This document shows, in pieces, positions 48,700-62,094 of a DNA stretch of 64,000 nucleotides. This DNA is from Ailanthus altissimus. Taxonomy: Eukaryota; Streptophyta; Magnoliopsida; Sapindales; Simaroubaceae. The notes under the pieces were generated by a model. The model did no database searches. It was not told the origin of the DNA and worked only from the letters and a program-made list of their open reading frames with translations. Numbering within the stretch: the first letter of the stretch is position 1; every line of letters starts with the position of its first letter. The translations under genes were made by a program, and so were the position numbers. The stretch lies in assembly GCA_946807835.1 (NCBI GenBank), contig OX327691.1, forward strand, positions 16,853,688 to 16,917,687. The letters run 5' to 3'.

Positions 48700-51192
48700 T
48701 ATAGATTAAGGATTTTGAAATCATTATAGAAGTTGATGCTTGACGAAGGTCACCCACCATCATTCCTTGCAGGTCTGTTGTTAGTGGAAAAATTCTGTGT
48801 AGCAAGAAAATTTCAGCAAATTACTGTTGATATAGATTCTAATTTGACTTTTCCTTCAACAAGAAAATGACCACCACGATACGATATGCAATAGACTTGA
48901 TAGACAAGATATTAAATTGAAATTATGTTTGCCAAACTTTGACATAAAAGTGAGCCACACTGCAGTCAAGGTCTTTGCCTTGCATTGTATCGGTTGTCAC
49001 AGTTCATGCCTGCATATTATGAATCGTCATTGTATCGAGTAGTGGTGGGTTTTTTTCCCCCTCCACTTAAGGTCTCAAGACTAGAGTGATTGTGCTTGAA
49101 AAAGGAGTCAACTCCGAAATTTAGTGAATTTAAAGTAAACAAGTTAGATTTGTCAGTTTCCGGAAAACTGTTGGTATAGACTAAACAAGATAACCATAAA
49201 GATACCCGAAAAAAAAAAAAGTTATGGTTCAATTTAATATGAACCTTTAGTCCACGATTCAATCCACTATCAAATATTATAACAAAAAATACAAAGAGTG
49301 ATTACATAACAAAATGCCTTTCAAACTACCTAATTTTTTTTATATATGTTGTCTTTATGAGAGTTGTGACAAACCCCTCCCTTCTAAGGAGTCTTTCAAG
49401 ATGCCTCTCCTCCAAGCGAAAAGAGCCCTCTATTTATAAACGTTTATTAATGGTTGAGTCTTGATAAAACTAGAATAAATTGTCTCCTTCATTTAGGATA
49501 CGTCCCAAAATCGTAAGAGATTTTTTTCAAAGGATCTCGAAATTATGAGGATTTCAAAATTAAAAACAGCCCTTAGGGCGACTAATCAACTGTCTTGATT
49601 ACCCTTGGTCAAGTACTTTTACTCAAGGAGAGGGCTCGGTCTTTGATGGGAATGCCGATGCCCTTTTTGGTGTACTCTAGATACTGCAGACGACATGCTC
49701 TATGTAAGCTAACTTCCAAAGATTTCGCGTTATAATTCTAATGTCGTCACCTCATGCAGATCTTAACAAATAGTATCTTTTCTCCACCTTCCGATTATGA
49801 TTTTGGCTAGAACTAGCAAAAATTCATGGCTTAGCCTCCATTTCTCCCTCTTAGGCAAAACCCATTTGCATAATTTTACTCCATCAGTTTCTCAACTTTC
49901 ATTGTTATCCTTGTTTGGAATTTGGAATGAGGAACGCTGATCGGAAAGCAGGAAATTACTTCCGAAAGTAAAATAACAATGAAGTCGAGTTGTTGCCAAA
50001 ATCAACGCTCTAGCATTTGATTTTTCACCAATTCATCTCTAGTCTCTACAACCTATTCTCGTCCTGTGTTCCATTAGTTTAAAGTCAATTTAGGGAAAGA
50101 TTTGGCAAGAGAAGAAAAAAAACAGCATACCTATTGGACAATCGCCATGCCGTCACAAAGATATGTTTATTTCTTGGGTGGCAGTTGTAGCCGAAACCAT
50201 TGACTAAAATAATGGAGTTTGACTTTCGTAAAAAGCCAACCATATTTCTGGTCCCTTTTTCTTTGAAACTCTTTTCCAGTTTTTTAATCTGGCCATTCTG
50301 GCACACGTATGGGCTTTGATCATTCACGCCCATAATCATCAAGAGTTGTTTACAAATTTACATAAAGACTGAAGAAGCATGGCATAAAAATTTCTTTTGA
50401 GTGCAATAGGGAAAACATAATCACAGTGAATTATGGGCAACAGTTTCTCAAGTGGTTCATTCAACAAAAGTGGGTGGGATCCCTTAGAGAAATTAAGCAT
50501 TTTGCAAACAGCCACCTGCTTCGGGAACACCAGTACTGATTCTTCGCACGTACAAGATCATGGATTAAACTCGTGGGCATCTCCAACAATTAGATGACTA
50601 AAATCTGGTGTCTTGAGTATTTCGACTATTAAGAAAGGAATCATGGGTAAATTTCTGCAGAAGTTAAACTACTGTAGAACCCAAAGCATTAACGGCAGCA
50701 GCATCATCTTGCAATCAGCCTTGCCGACCAAAACCATAAAATACCACTACATGATCAATCCTAGCAGAGATCCCATCAGCTGAAATATACAATGACCAAT
50801 ATTGCATGTTTAGCTTACCTCACCAAAAAAATATATTGCATGTTACCAGAAAGACACAAGTAGAGATCATGAAAGGAGGAAGATGAATCAACATAAAATC
50901 AAAAGCAATACACAAACCATCAAACCTATTAAAGGGATGAGTCGATTTCAAAAATGTTCCAAGGTGACTGAATCTAACATTGAGTATTTTGTTCATAACA
51001 AGCATAAGTTTAGAATATGTCCTCTTCCATGTCAAAGCAGATACACACAACCCATCAAGGCAAAGATATCTCCATGACATGGTGCGCTGCTCCAAATTCC
51101 TAAAAAACAAATACCAACATAAACAGTTCAGCATAAGTTCACAATTCAATCAAGTCAAAAAATGTGACTATAGGACTCACACAAGCATCAGA
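48700..51192. other. Intergenic region between the receptor kinase and SC35-like gene
   Basis: No clear gene. 49270-49760 has moderately GC-rich, unfamiliar sequence. Two adjacent minus-strand frames (50530-50339 and 50342-50085) encode unfamiliar peptides. About 50820-51192 is probably the 3' UTR of the SC35-like gene. Confidence 0.4.
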
Positions 51193-54100
51193 TCAATGTG
51201 GAGATAGACTTCGAGAAACAGAATGTCGACCATGTGGTGAAACACTTTTGAGAGCAGGGGAGTGTTCATTAGGGCTGTGTCCATCAGGACTTCCACCCCT
51301 ACGAGACTTATGTGGAGATGGGCTCTTTTTGGAATTGGGACTATGCCGAGCAGGGGAGGCACTACAATATATAATCATTTTCCATAAGATAGCAAATTAC
51401 AAATACAGAATTAATGATGAAAAAACCTAAACATAAGAAACTTTAAAACCTTTCGTAAGATCGGCTTCTACTGCGACGCTCTTCATCATATTTGCCTCTC
51501 CCATGGTATTTCTGATGATCAGGACTGGCACTGCGGCTCCTGCTTCGGCGATGGTGATCTCTATCCCTCCCACGGTATCTATCACGATCATATCTATCCC
51601 TGCTTCTACTGCGACTTCTCTTCCGGTAATCCCTGTCCTTGTATTCATCCCGGTACCTGAAAATACATTCTGTCAGTCACAGCAGATAGCATCTAGACAA
51701 CTCAACTGCAACTATGCACTCCAAAAGAACAATTGACATGTAATAAATGTTAGGACTACATGGTTACCTTAGGGACAAAAATATGCTTGTGTTCAGCGCT
51801 AAGAAGTACCCCATAGCATAAGAAAGGCGTGGTTGAAACATTTAAAAGTGCAACAACCAATGTGACATAGTAGATACATATCAAGAACAAACAGCACCAA
51901 ATAACTGGAATTAAATCATATGGATCACTGATGACAACTTCAATTATGTCATAACATGCAAAATCAAAGATCACACACACAAAACCACAGAAGCATATAG
52001 AAATCTATCATACACATGTATTCACAAGAACATCATAGTACAAGGCTCTTTCAGAAAGAAAGAGAACTCAGTCTGATATGTAAGCAGCTGGTTCAAAATG
52101 TCATTTGAAACTTGGTTTAAGAAGTGAAAGACACCAATATAAAATTTAGCTGGAAGTGTTGGAAAAGATGGAGGAAAAGAGGAGTGGAGGATGAAAACCA
52201 TTCCGTGAAAGAGAGAGAGAATTTGGAGAGCAAGGCATTAAACCTACCAGCATATTCCCACAACACCCGTCATAGATTTATGGCATAGTTTTTGACAATC
52301 ATCCATGTACTGTCACATAGCACATAAGCTACTTGTATCATGCCCCTTCCAAGAGACAGGTAGTAACCACACAACATATATGCTTCTAACATCCAAATTC
52401 CTTGCAGTTACAGAGATTGTTTTGATTCTGCCAATTTCCAATCCAACAGTAAATCAAAGCTGCTTTATATGACAATATTGGTACTCTGGACAGCCATCAC
52501 ACATATCTTAATAATTCATGAGAATCCTAGTTCCTAACTCATCAAGATAAATCAAAAAACACTTGAGATATACTTTAAAAACCTTATTCCTCTTTTGCAA
52601 GATACGAAAAGTAAAGAACCTGATTGTAATTAAATAATGCCCATAATGCCTTCCAGCTGTTCTCCTTGTGCCATCAAAACCACCAGTTTAACTTCTCCCA
52701 AATGCAAACTATAATGTATGAAGATATTAACTACCTTTTCACGAAGATCTTACTTGGGGCAAAATAATACTTGTCATTCAGTTCTTTCAAACTTTGTGGG
52801 TCTGCTTTTGTATGGTGATAATTAAGAGGGCAAAACAGAAACTTTTAGAGAAATTCAATCAATAATATCAAAGAAATAAACTGTTTCAAATACCTATTAC
52901 TATTAATGCGCCTTACTATGGACGAAGCAGCATAGAGAAAGAACATCCAAGAAGATGAAGATTGAGAAAATAGAAAAAGGGACATGCCTGTTTGACGCTT
53001 CCACTTATATCCCACTCATTTTTCCGATAATAATTAAATGTAATGAACAATGTTTGGATGCATAAATGAGATAGGAATAGCATCCAATCACTTTCTCATG
53101 CAATATATGGGTCATATACTGAAATATGTCTGCCTTACAAATTCATATCTATATTAATACACCAGGAAAAAAGTCATAAAAATCATGATGTACAGAGAAT
53201 GTAATTACAATGACGAAATAGGTGCTGGCATCAACAATGATGAAAAAAGAGTGATAACACACTCCACTGGCATGTGTTAATGCATCAATGGCATAATTAA
53301 AGAAAAGCCGCCCATTTTGGAAGCAAAGATAGAAATTCATGGTCCATTCAAGGAAGAAACATCTTTTTGGTCTAAGAATAAGTGCACATGATAGTTATGT
53401 CTAACTAATTTTCTACCAACCACCAAACACAACCTTAAATAACTAAATCCCCCCAAAAAAAAATTTACAATGCACAAGTAAATTTTGGACCCAAAAGCAT
53501 ACCCCATTTGGGTTGAAGTAAAAATCCAGAGTTCAATTTCATAAGCATATCTAAAAGGAAGAGGAAGAAAAATGCTCACCTTGGACGAGGGCTGCGGCTT
53601 CTTGACCTGCCTCTCGACTTTGAAGATTTTTCCATTATTTTCCCTTTATGACTGAAAAGATTAAACAGCAAAACTCAGATAAACAAAACCCCTGCCACCT
53701 TGTAAGTGCACAGCAAGGAACGATATAAGATAAACTTGCAAACAAAACTGATAAAGCAATTTAAGGCAAACGATGATAATTCAAATCATTACCCTAATTA
53801 AACAGAGATAAATAAATTTAAGAAAAAATACAACTCACATTCTCTCAGCATTTGGACCGTACTTGGCAAATTGAACCATAATTTCTCTTCCATCGACAAC
53901 TCTCCCTAAAAGTCAAAATAAGAACCAATAAAGAAATACAAATTCTTTGTTAAAGAGAATCTTAATTCATTATTTGATACGTGAAATTTTTTAAAAAATA
54001 ATTAATTAAAAAAACCATCAAGCTTTTCCACAGCCTTTTGCGCCTCATCCGCATACTTGTATCGAACAAAAGCAAAACCTCTCGAATCACCAGTTCTGCA

Positions 54101-54429
54101 CACAAACCGAAAAACGGTATAATGTAATAATTAATTAAATAAACAAATAGGATAGTCAATTACAGAGACGAGACCTTCGATCACGGGGAATGAAGACGTC
54201 GACAACCCTCCCGTACTTCTCGAAGAGAGGGAACAGATCGTCTGCGGTGGTTCCTAGGTTAAATAACACCAAAAATAAACACAATTAGGTTAAAACTAGA
54301 AGAGAAGAAGCAGTGAATTAGGAAACAAAGAGTGATAAATGAAGGGTAAATACGGAAAGTGATGTTGAGGACGAGGAGGGAGTAGGTGTCTCTGATATCT
54401 GGGGGTCCCGATTTGCCGAAGTGCGACAT
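51193..54429 (-). CDS. SC35: SC35-like SR splicing factor (249 aa, seven exons)
   Basis: Exons 54429-54354, 54253-54175, 54095-54016, 53905-53839, 53651-53580, 51656-51450 and 51361-51193, all GT-AG, with one continuous frame to TGA. The N-terminus MSHFGKSGPPDIRDTYSLLV is the typical plant SC35 start. An RRM follows (residues ~15-95) with RNP2 (LLVLNI) and RNP1 (RGFAFVRY), then a hinge and an RS domain from ~105 (SRGRSRSRSPRPR, KRSRSRSRDRYDR, RRSRSRSASP, ERRSRSRSYER). It ends SVSRSLSPH. SR proteins bind exonic enhancers in the nucleus and recruit U1/U2AF; the RS domain is phosphorylated. The tail looks somewhat short compared with the Arabidopsis protein as I recall it. Intron 5 is unusually long (1.9 kb), a feature often linked with regulated splicing in SR genes. 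An ATG 15 bases upstream (54444) is in frame but less typical. Confidence 0.95.
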
Positions 54430-54489
54430 CTCGTTCTTCTCCACCGAGTGAGAACCGGGCTCGTTACTTGTGTTGTGTGTGAGCGAAGA

Positions 54490-55631
54490 GATTTAGGGCT
54501 TAGGTTAAGGGACGAATATGCCCTCTGCTCTTGTGATTAATTGCGCCTTTTTTTTAAAAAAAAAAAAAGATTTTCACCTTCTCCCGCCTTGACTTTTGGA
54601 TGGGGGAATATTTTTGTTATAATAATAATAATAATAATCATAATCATACTAAATTATTCTTTAATTATGGATTCAAGTATAGTTGACATTAAATTTAATC
54701 ACATAGCTAATTGCTAACTCAACCTTAAGACATCTCACGATCCACAAAACAAGGTCCGGTAAACCATAAGTTAAATAATTATTGTTATACGGTTCAACAA
54801 AATATTGTTAAGAAAATAAACTTTTATTCATTTAATTGAACTTCATCTATATTTTACGAAATTGTGAAAAATAATTCTTTTCTTTTTGCTGCCGAATAAA
54901 TTCTTGATTAACTGAGTCCAAATTACTAAAGGTGGTTTTTTTTTTTTTTTAAATAACTTTTGATTAACATAGTGATATAAATTTCCATTTTTCTACTCTT
55001 CACCAAACAAATCTCATAATTAAGTTTTGTTAAAAAATTTAAAAATTATTAAAAACTCTGATCTATATCAAAATCAAGTTGTTAAATTAGATATGAATGT
55101 ATTATGACCAGAATTAATCAAATAATTGTTAAAATCAATGTATTATGGAAACAAACCAAATCAAGGAACCCCTCCTTTTGAACATCTCCTACATGATCTC
55201 CAAACATTCTTTATAGAACTTACTTTGTCATGTCTTAATTATAAAACTTGATAATTAGAAAAGGGTGAGAATATATTAATTTAAATTTTTTATATAAAAT
55301 TTTAAATTATTAATTAAAATCGAAGTAAAATTATAGTGTTAGCTTGTCAACTTTGTCTACTATCAAATTCATACAAATTTATTTAAAAAATTTAAGTTAA
55401 AATTTTAAGTAAAGAAAACTTTGGTCATTAAATAATTCAAAAATAAATATGAAAATATATTTACAATTATATTGTTGGAGAACGCTTACAAATATGTGCA
55501 GGATAACACTACACTTTAACAAAATAATGAAAATATGATAATATTTTATCGATACATATAGCATAAGTCATTCATTTTAGAAAAATTGTTAGTTACCCAT
55601 TACATTAGTAGATGATTGCTATTTTACTATA
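54490..55631. other. AT-rich intergenic region upstream of the SC35-like gene
   Basis: Promoter side of the SC35-like gene (minus strand) followed by AT-rich DNA with an (AAT)n-type run near 54625; no gene seen. Confidence 0.4.
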
Positions 55632-55632
55632 G

Positions 55633-56382
55633 GGTAGAGGATATTTTTATCATAATATTTTAGGTTAATTAATAATTTTATTTTAATAATATTTAAAATA
55701 TATAATTGTACATCGATCTATTAATTTGTGCTATTAGTTTAATTGTTGAAAGGTAAAACAGTAAGTTAACCATATAAATAAATTGCACTTTTGGCATGTG
55801 ACATAATCTTATTATTTATTGTCTTTTTAAATACGTAGCACAATCTCATTCATTAATTTAATTTAATATAATTTTAAAAAATAAACTTTAATAAAATGAC
55901 ACGTGTTATAATGTGATTAGTTACTTTGGGTGAATGTCAGTATGTAATTGATTTATATTTTTATTAAATAATTTTTAAAAAAATTTAAATTAAAAAAATT
56001 TTAAAAATAAAGTCGGAGTGTCGACGGAAAATGGCGGCCATCTCTCTCTACTAATTTTTGGTAAAAAAAAAAATGATCACATCATCATATAAATTAGAAA
56101 AAATAGAGTCCAAATGAATTTTTTTTACCCCAACATTGTTGAAAAATAACTATCGGCGATCAATTGATTGTCATTTTTTAGTGACAGTGACAAATTATTT
56201 TTATTTATTAATAATTAACTAATTATATAATGACACATGTCCATTCTCACATTTTTTTCAAAGTTTGTTAATAATTGAGGTAAAATGATAAGTGACTATT
56301 AAAAGTAGATTTTTCATCTATTTAACAAAAAGTGACGGATTGAGATAAAATTAAGTATTAATAATTTTAATATGATAAAAGT
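55633..56382. mobile_element. Second MULE-MITE-like element (diverged)
   Basis: The left end (GGTAGAGGATATTTTTATCA) and the reverse complement of the right end (GGTTTAAAATACACTTTTAT) are similar and continue as AT-rich inverted repeats. The interior contains a small GC-richer patch (GTCGGAGTGTCGACGG, ATGGCGGCCATC near 56010-56042) like the element at 27310-28329. No convincing 9-bp target duplication was found. Confidence 0.4.
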
Positions 56383-56449
56383 GTATTTTAAACCATAATA
56401 TTCGGTACATATGACCTTTGCCCTTAAATTGATGTCTACTAATTTAATG

Positions 56450-57420
56450 AATAATAATTTTACGATATTAAAATATTTATATTTTAATATTTATGATACA
56501 TATAAGTTGTAATTATTTTTTTTACGCGTTATAATTTAAAAGGAGTATCTAAAGCTAGTAAACTCCAGATTCTAGAGCCAAATTAAAATTAGTGCACTTT
56601 TATGAGTAAATATTTATATATATATATTATATTTTTAATACAATAATTTTACAATTTAATTACACATTTTCACATTTATTTTAAATAAATAAATATGAAT
56701 ATTAATTAATTTGTATTTAAAAATGCGTCTGAAAATTTATTATAGCATGTTTACGATTGTATTAAATATATAAATATTATATTTAGAATAATTATGTTTA
56801 ATAATAGTATATAGCAGTATTTTTTTTAAACTATCAGATACATATTTTTCTTTGTATAGTTTACTTTGCGCATATATAAGATCAATTTAGTTTATTCTAC
56901 CAAAGTATAATAATTTTGTCAGGTAAAATTAAATTTTTGCTCACCTATATGTGAGTTATTTCACCAAATAAAACAAATTTTTCTTTAATTACAAATTTAG
57001 TGTAATTTTTAATATGTATATAGTACATATTATGCTTTCAAAGTTACATTACATGAGAACAAATTTTATGATAATTATGATTTTAGTACAAGTTTCATGT
57101 ATATCTAAAGTACGGTTTTATGATTAATTTATGGTACAAATTTATACAATATGTATAGTATTATCTATTACTATATTATTATTAATTAAAAAATTGTTAT
57201 TAGTATATATATAAAATATATAATATTTTAAATTATATTCGTTTATTGAGTTATAAACTCACATTTTTCTTATTTTTTTTATTTTTTTCAAGTTATTGTA
57301 AAAATATGTGCAATATGATAATTTTTCACATTTAAAGTTAGCCATAACACGCATAATCATACGAGTTGTCGCTATTTTATATGTTTACATATATATATAT
57401 ATATTTGTTAAGGTATATAA
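56450..57420 (+). repeat. Dispersed repeat family D, copy 1
   Basis: Aligns by eye with 59475-60480 in the same orientation: TTTTTAATACA(A/G)TAATTT, GATAAATAAATAT-like, AAATTTATTATAG(C/T)ATG, AATATT(T/A)ATATT(C/T)AGAATAAT and GCACATAT(A/G)T landmarks in the same order. Very AT-rich and non-coding. Confidence 0.6.
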
Positions 57421-59474
57421 CCTTTTTTATATCAAATGTAATAAGGTATGAAATATGATAATTCTATATTTTCACAAAATCGACATTGAGTTTCAAAGAG
57501 GGCTCGGGAGGGTCCCGTCACTACTACTCTTTTTTTTAATCAATTTCAAATAACAATTTTCTTGAATTGCAATGATTTTTTTAATATTGATATAATGTCC
57601 TTGATTTTGGGGAAACACTGACGGACCTCTAAGTGAATATCCTCATTATCTTGTCTCTTAAAAATTATTCCTCTTACATCTTCGGCCAACTTCTCAGCTG
57701 CACTCTCATCATCATTAGAACTAATTACAACAGTTTCTTAATCATTAATATTATCATCTTTAGACAAATGATTCTTATTTTCATCGTTAAAAAGTAAGTA
57801 CTCCTTAACATAAATTGCATTATATATCAACTCCATCAGCACCTTCAGATTCAATAACATCACATATATCTTCATCTATCCAGTTGATTGAGCCCACATT
57901 TTTTACATCAGCTTCAAGACTTAATCTTCATTTTCACATTCTAATTGTTGAGGCAGTAAAGTTTGACTTGTCTTTTTTTTTTTTCTTCCTAAATTCTCTT
58001 TCATGAGCTGCATACATCTTATTAATGACATCATATTTTTTTCATCATACTCATCAGCCCAAGTCCATGGTTATATATATATAGTTGGTTTAATTGTAAA
58101 ACATTTGTCATGAGTGGTAGGTGTATTTTCAGATGCACTGAATTATGTTTGCTTAAGACTTGATGGAGGTTTTTAATGGGATTAGTATCATGATGTATAA
58201 GCTCTAAATCTGGTTGGAATCCAACTTTTTATAGAAGTTGTTGGGCATTCTATAAGGTTATAAAGATAAAAGTTGTAACTTCATCTCAAACTTAACTAAT
58301 CTAACACCCTTAAACATCAACGTGGATAATAATTTCTTTCAGTAATATAAGCATGCAAAATCATATGACCACTGGACAACCATTAAAAACAATCGATTTC
58401 CTCTTAGATAATCCAAAAATAACCAACATTGATTAAATAAAGAAGATATCAAATTTATAGAAATTAATACAAACTAAATAATTATTTTAGTATTTTGATT
58501 GCCAAAAACTTGTTTTCAATCCATCATCACTTGTTAAGAATCGTATGAACGGATATTAGTTAGAAAATGGAAAATACAAGACTAATCAGAAAACTTGCAT
58601 CTTGTATTAGGTTGAAGTTGCTTTTAAGTACTTCAAGTATTGCCAATGTTTAACTCTATGCTCAGCACACAAAGAAATGATTTTTTTTGTTTCCTTACAA
58701 AAGAACAATGAATTTCATAAGTTGTTGATGCATTATACTGAGATTGAGACTGACACAAATTTTTAGTGCTAAATCATGTCTGGAGTAGCTTCAGTGTTCT
58801 AGTCTGAAGCTTAGACGTCGCTTGCCTGGGTGATGCAAACGCCAACTTGCACCACATTTAATTTTTGCTTGTGAAAGTCCATAAATATAGTGAATCCATG
58901 TTAACTTTTCAACTTTGTTGGACGCATACAATTTTTTATTTTTTTATTATCAAATCATCACCCACTAAAACAAATTTACCCTTATAAAGTGTAAACATTC
59001 CATCACCGTTTTAACGTTAGAGTTGTTTTTTTTTTTTAATTTTTAATATTTTGAAACAGCAAAAAAATTATGTGGGTAATATTTAATATAATAAAGAGGT
59101 AAGTAGTGCACGTGGCCATCATTTTAAAAGGAGCAAGCTACACGTGCCCTTTAATTCATTTATTTAATAAATTAATAAACTAAGAACGATTCAGTTTAAA
59201 TTGCACATGGTTACGTTCAATTGGACTCATGGGCGGCAACTTACACTATAAAAGCCATTTGGTTCTTTGGTTTTCACTGGAGAAAGAGAAGTGAGACCAA
59301 AATGAAGAGAAAAGGAAAATAAGAGAAGAGAAAAGAAAAGATGAGAACAAAAACAGAAAGAAAAGAAAAAGAAGAAGAGAGCCGAGAGGAAAAACGAAAA
59401 AAGAGAGAAGAAGAAGAATGAGGAAAATAAAAATTTTAGAAAATCAGTTTGATAGTTAGATTGGTATTAATGAT
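57421..59474. other. DNA between the two D repeats
   Basis: Holds a possible eroded coding remnant on the minus strand (about 57960-57570; a readable stretch is SSNDDESAAEKLAEDVRGII). A TATAAAA box lies at 59247-59253, followed by a long GA-rich tract (59278-59420). Could be the interior of, or an LTR promoter for, the element bounded by the D repeats; not resolved. Confidence 0.35.
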
Positions 59475-60560
59475 TTAGTAATAACAGTTTTATAATGTTA
59501 AAATATTAATATTTTAATTTTTATGATATATATAAATTTCAATGATATATTTTTATACTATACGATATAGGAAGAATGTCAATAGTTGAAAATTTTAATA
59601 TTTTTGATCTAGTTCAAAATTAGTATAATTTTGTGAGTGAATAATTATATATATTTTTAATACAGTAATTTATGATTTGATTACATCTCATCAGATTTAT
59701 TTCATCTATATTTTAGATAAATAAATATTTATACTATTTAATATATTCAAAAATATTTTTAAAATTTATTATAGTATGACTTATGATTATGTTTAGTATA
59801 TAAATATTTATATTCAGAATAATAATAATTTCATGATATTATATAGTAGTAGTTTTTGAACTACCATATGCGTACCCTCTCTTTTAGTATAATTATTTTG
59901 CACATATGTTAGACCAATTTATTTGCTTTGTCAGAGTGATGCAACATTTCGTTGGGTGAGACCACGCTCTTACACTTTGCTTATGCATAAGTTATTCTAA
60001 TAAGTGAGATCACGTCCCAAGTACAAATTTGGTACAATTTTTTAATATGTATATAATATATATTTTCAGAGTTATGTTATATACATTCAGCTTCACATCA
60101 GATTTCATAACAGCTTATGCTTTCTGAACTTCAGATTTTTAATATTATATTATGATTTTCAAATTTAACATAAATTTGACGACAATTCATATTTTTAGTA
60201 CAAATTTATTAATTACTCAATATACTGTTTTATGATGATTTTATATTACAGATTTACACGTATACATTATATGTAGTATTATTTATTTTTTAAAGTATTT
60301 ATAAATTACATAATATTTTCAGATAATGTTCACTCATTGAATCATAAATTTACATTTTTTTTTCTTTTTTTTTTCGTGTTGTTGCAAAAATTTGTATATT
60401 ATAATATAATCTTCACATTATGAAGCTGACCACGACACATATAACTGTATGAATTGTTATATTTGTATATTTATATACACATATATATTTTTATTAAAAT
60501 ACATAATTTTATTGTATTAAATATAATAAATAAAGAGTACGTTAATATAATATATCACAG
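59475..60560 (+). repeat. Dispersed repeat family D, copy 2
   Basis: Direct copy of 56450-57420, clearly diverged. Contains CATTTCGTTGGGTGAGACCACG, which is not obvious in copy 1. Whether the two are LTRs of one old element or two independent insertions is undecided. Confidence 0.6.
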
Positions 60561-60983
60561 GATCCGCCTTGATTTTCTAAAAAAGCTCACGTCGGATCTT
60601 GTTATAATTGGTGGCTATCCTAATTTAGCATTAAAGTGGATGAACATGTTATTATATATATATACTATAAAGAAAGTGGATGAACAAGGAATTTGGTAAA
60701 ATCTCCTGGACCGCAAACAATATAAATTTAGAAGAATTTTTGCATTTAATTCTGGCAAGTAGCTAGGAGAATGAGTAAGCTGGTTGTTGCATTTGCATGC
60801 GCGGCTTTCTATCACATACATAAACTGGTACAAAGAATTCATTAATGCCTTTCTCATTCATCTTTCATTATCATAGACATTAACCAAATTAATTATACAT
60901 ATAATCCTTGGTGTTATTTGTCTATTTTTTTAAACTTTCAATATATGTTAATGAAATCAGAAAATAAGTGTCATGACTACGTC

Positions 60984-61540
60984 GAATAAAAATTGGGTTG
61001 ATTTTGAATATAAAAGAGTAAGTATGCAACATTATTTAATAGGTTAATTTTTTAAGTCAATAACAAGCGCTCAGTCCGTAATAAGTGGTATCAGAACATA
61101 TCCAAATCTTCATTCGTATGTGGATCTTCAAAATCACTCTAATAAAGATTGTCACATGGGATGTAAATCCTCTATACTGTTAGGAGAATAGGTAATGCGG
61201 ATCAAATAGGTCTTAAAAATTTTATATCTTAAGCTCCAATAAAAATTGTCAAGTGGATAGTAAATTCCTTAACCTCCGAAGAGATAGGTAATATAGGTTA
61301 AGTTGATCATTGAGTTTAGACCACACCGTAATAAAGAGGTCACGTGATTAAATGAGAAAGATTATATCAAATAAAAATTAAATAGATCTTGAATATATAA
61401 GAATAGGTATATAATATTATTTAATAAAAAAATTTTATTAATAAAAATTAAATAAATTTTAAATATATAAAAATAAATATGTAATATTATTTAATAAATT
61501 AATATTTTAAATCAAACAACAAACGGTAACGGTAAGTAAA
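60984..61540 (+). repeat. TRIM-like dispersed repeat, copy 2
   Basis: A short repeat (GAATAAAAATTGGGTTGATT...TTAATAACAAGCG type) at 60984-61083 is followed by TGGTATCAGA at 61086-61095, the canonical initiator-tRNA-Met primer-binding sequence. About 270 bp later the same short repeat recurs (61352-61440 and again 61441-61520). Repeat, primer site, small non-coding interior, repeat is the TRIM layout. Related to 12440-13480. Confidence 0.5.
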
Positions 61541-62088
61541 GAATAAAATCTGCCCTATCCCGCGACATAAGGAATAGAATCTGCCCTCACTTTCGGTCAA
61601 TAGCCAGTAATGATTGTCCTTTTTCATTTTCATCTCTTGCCACGGTGATTATTTGTCATAAAGAAGTTGTTTTTTCTTCATTAAAAAAAGAAAGAGAAGA
61701 AACAAAGAGTCAAATTCATTTTGGTACACATGAACATAATATAGGCGCGTGTTAGCTACCAACAGTACTGGTGGCACTAGCCCTATTTATCTCTAAATTG
61801 TTGTTCACATGTGAACAATAACTTATAGATTTCCATTACATGATTTGTCATAAAGTGGACAATTATTGTATTGAGGAGGACGACTTAAAAGTCCACCCTC
61901 ATTATCTCTATAATGGTTAATAATTGTGTGAAATAATAATTAATTAACAGTATGATTAAAATACTTAATTGACGGGTAGCTGAAGGGCAAACTCTCTAAC
62001 GGTTAGATTACGTTCCTACAACTCCACCAGCCAAGTTAGGTAGCAAAGTTGGTTACTTTGTAAAATGGTCTCGCTACTTGCATTCGTT
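61541..62088. other. Upstream region of the sugar transporter gene
   Basis: No gene; includes a TTGAC core at 61969-61973 (W-box-like) and otherwise AT-rich promoter DNA. Confidence 0.4.
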
Positions 62089-62094
62089 TATATA
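62089..62094 (+). promoter_or_regulatory. Probable TATA box of the sugar transporter gene
   Basis: TATATA in TTTATATACC, about 145 bp before the ATG at 62235, leaving a leader of roughly 115 nt. Confidence 0.4.

Noticed and set aside
48638..48805. Longer N-terminus for the MIK2-like receptor (start at 48805)
   Set aside because: It would begin upstream of the TATA box at 48688-48695 and place non-signal-like residues before a good signal peptide starting at 48637.
51177..51362. 61-codon minus-strand frame and plus-strand frames over the last SC35 exon
   Set aside because: Alternative-frame shadows; the chosen frame continues the RS domain with matching intron phase.
60454..60857. Opposite-strand frames of about 80 codons
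   Set aside because: AT-rich repeat D and flank; no family resemblance.
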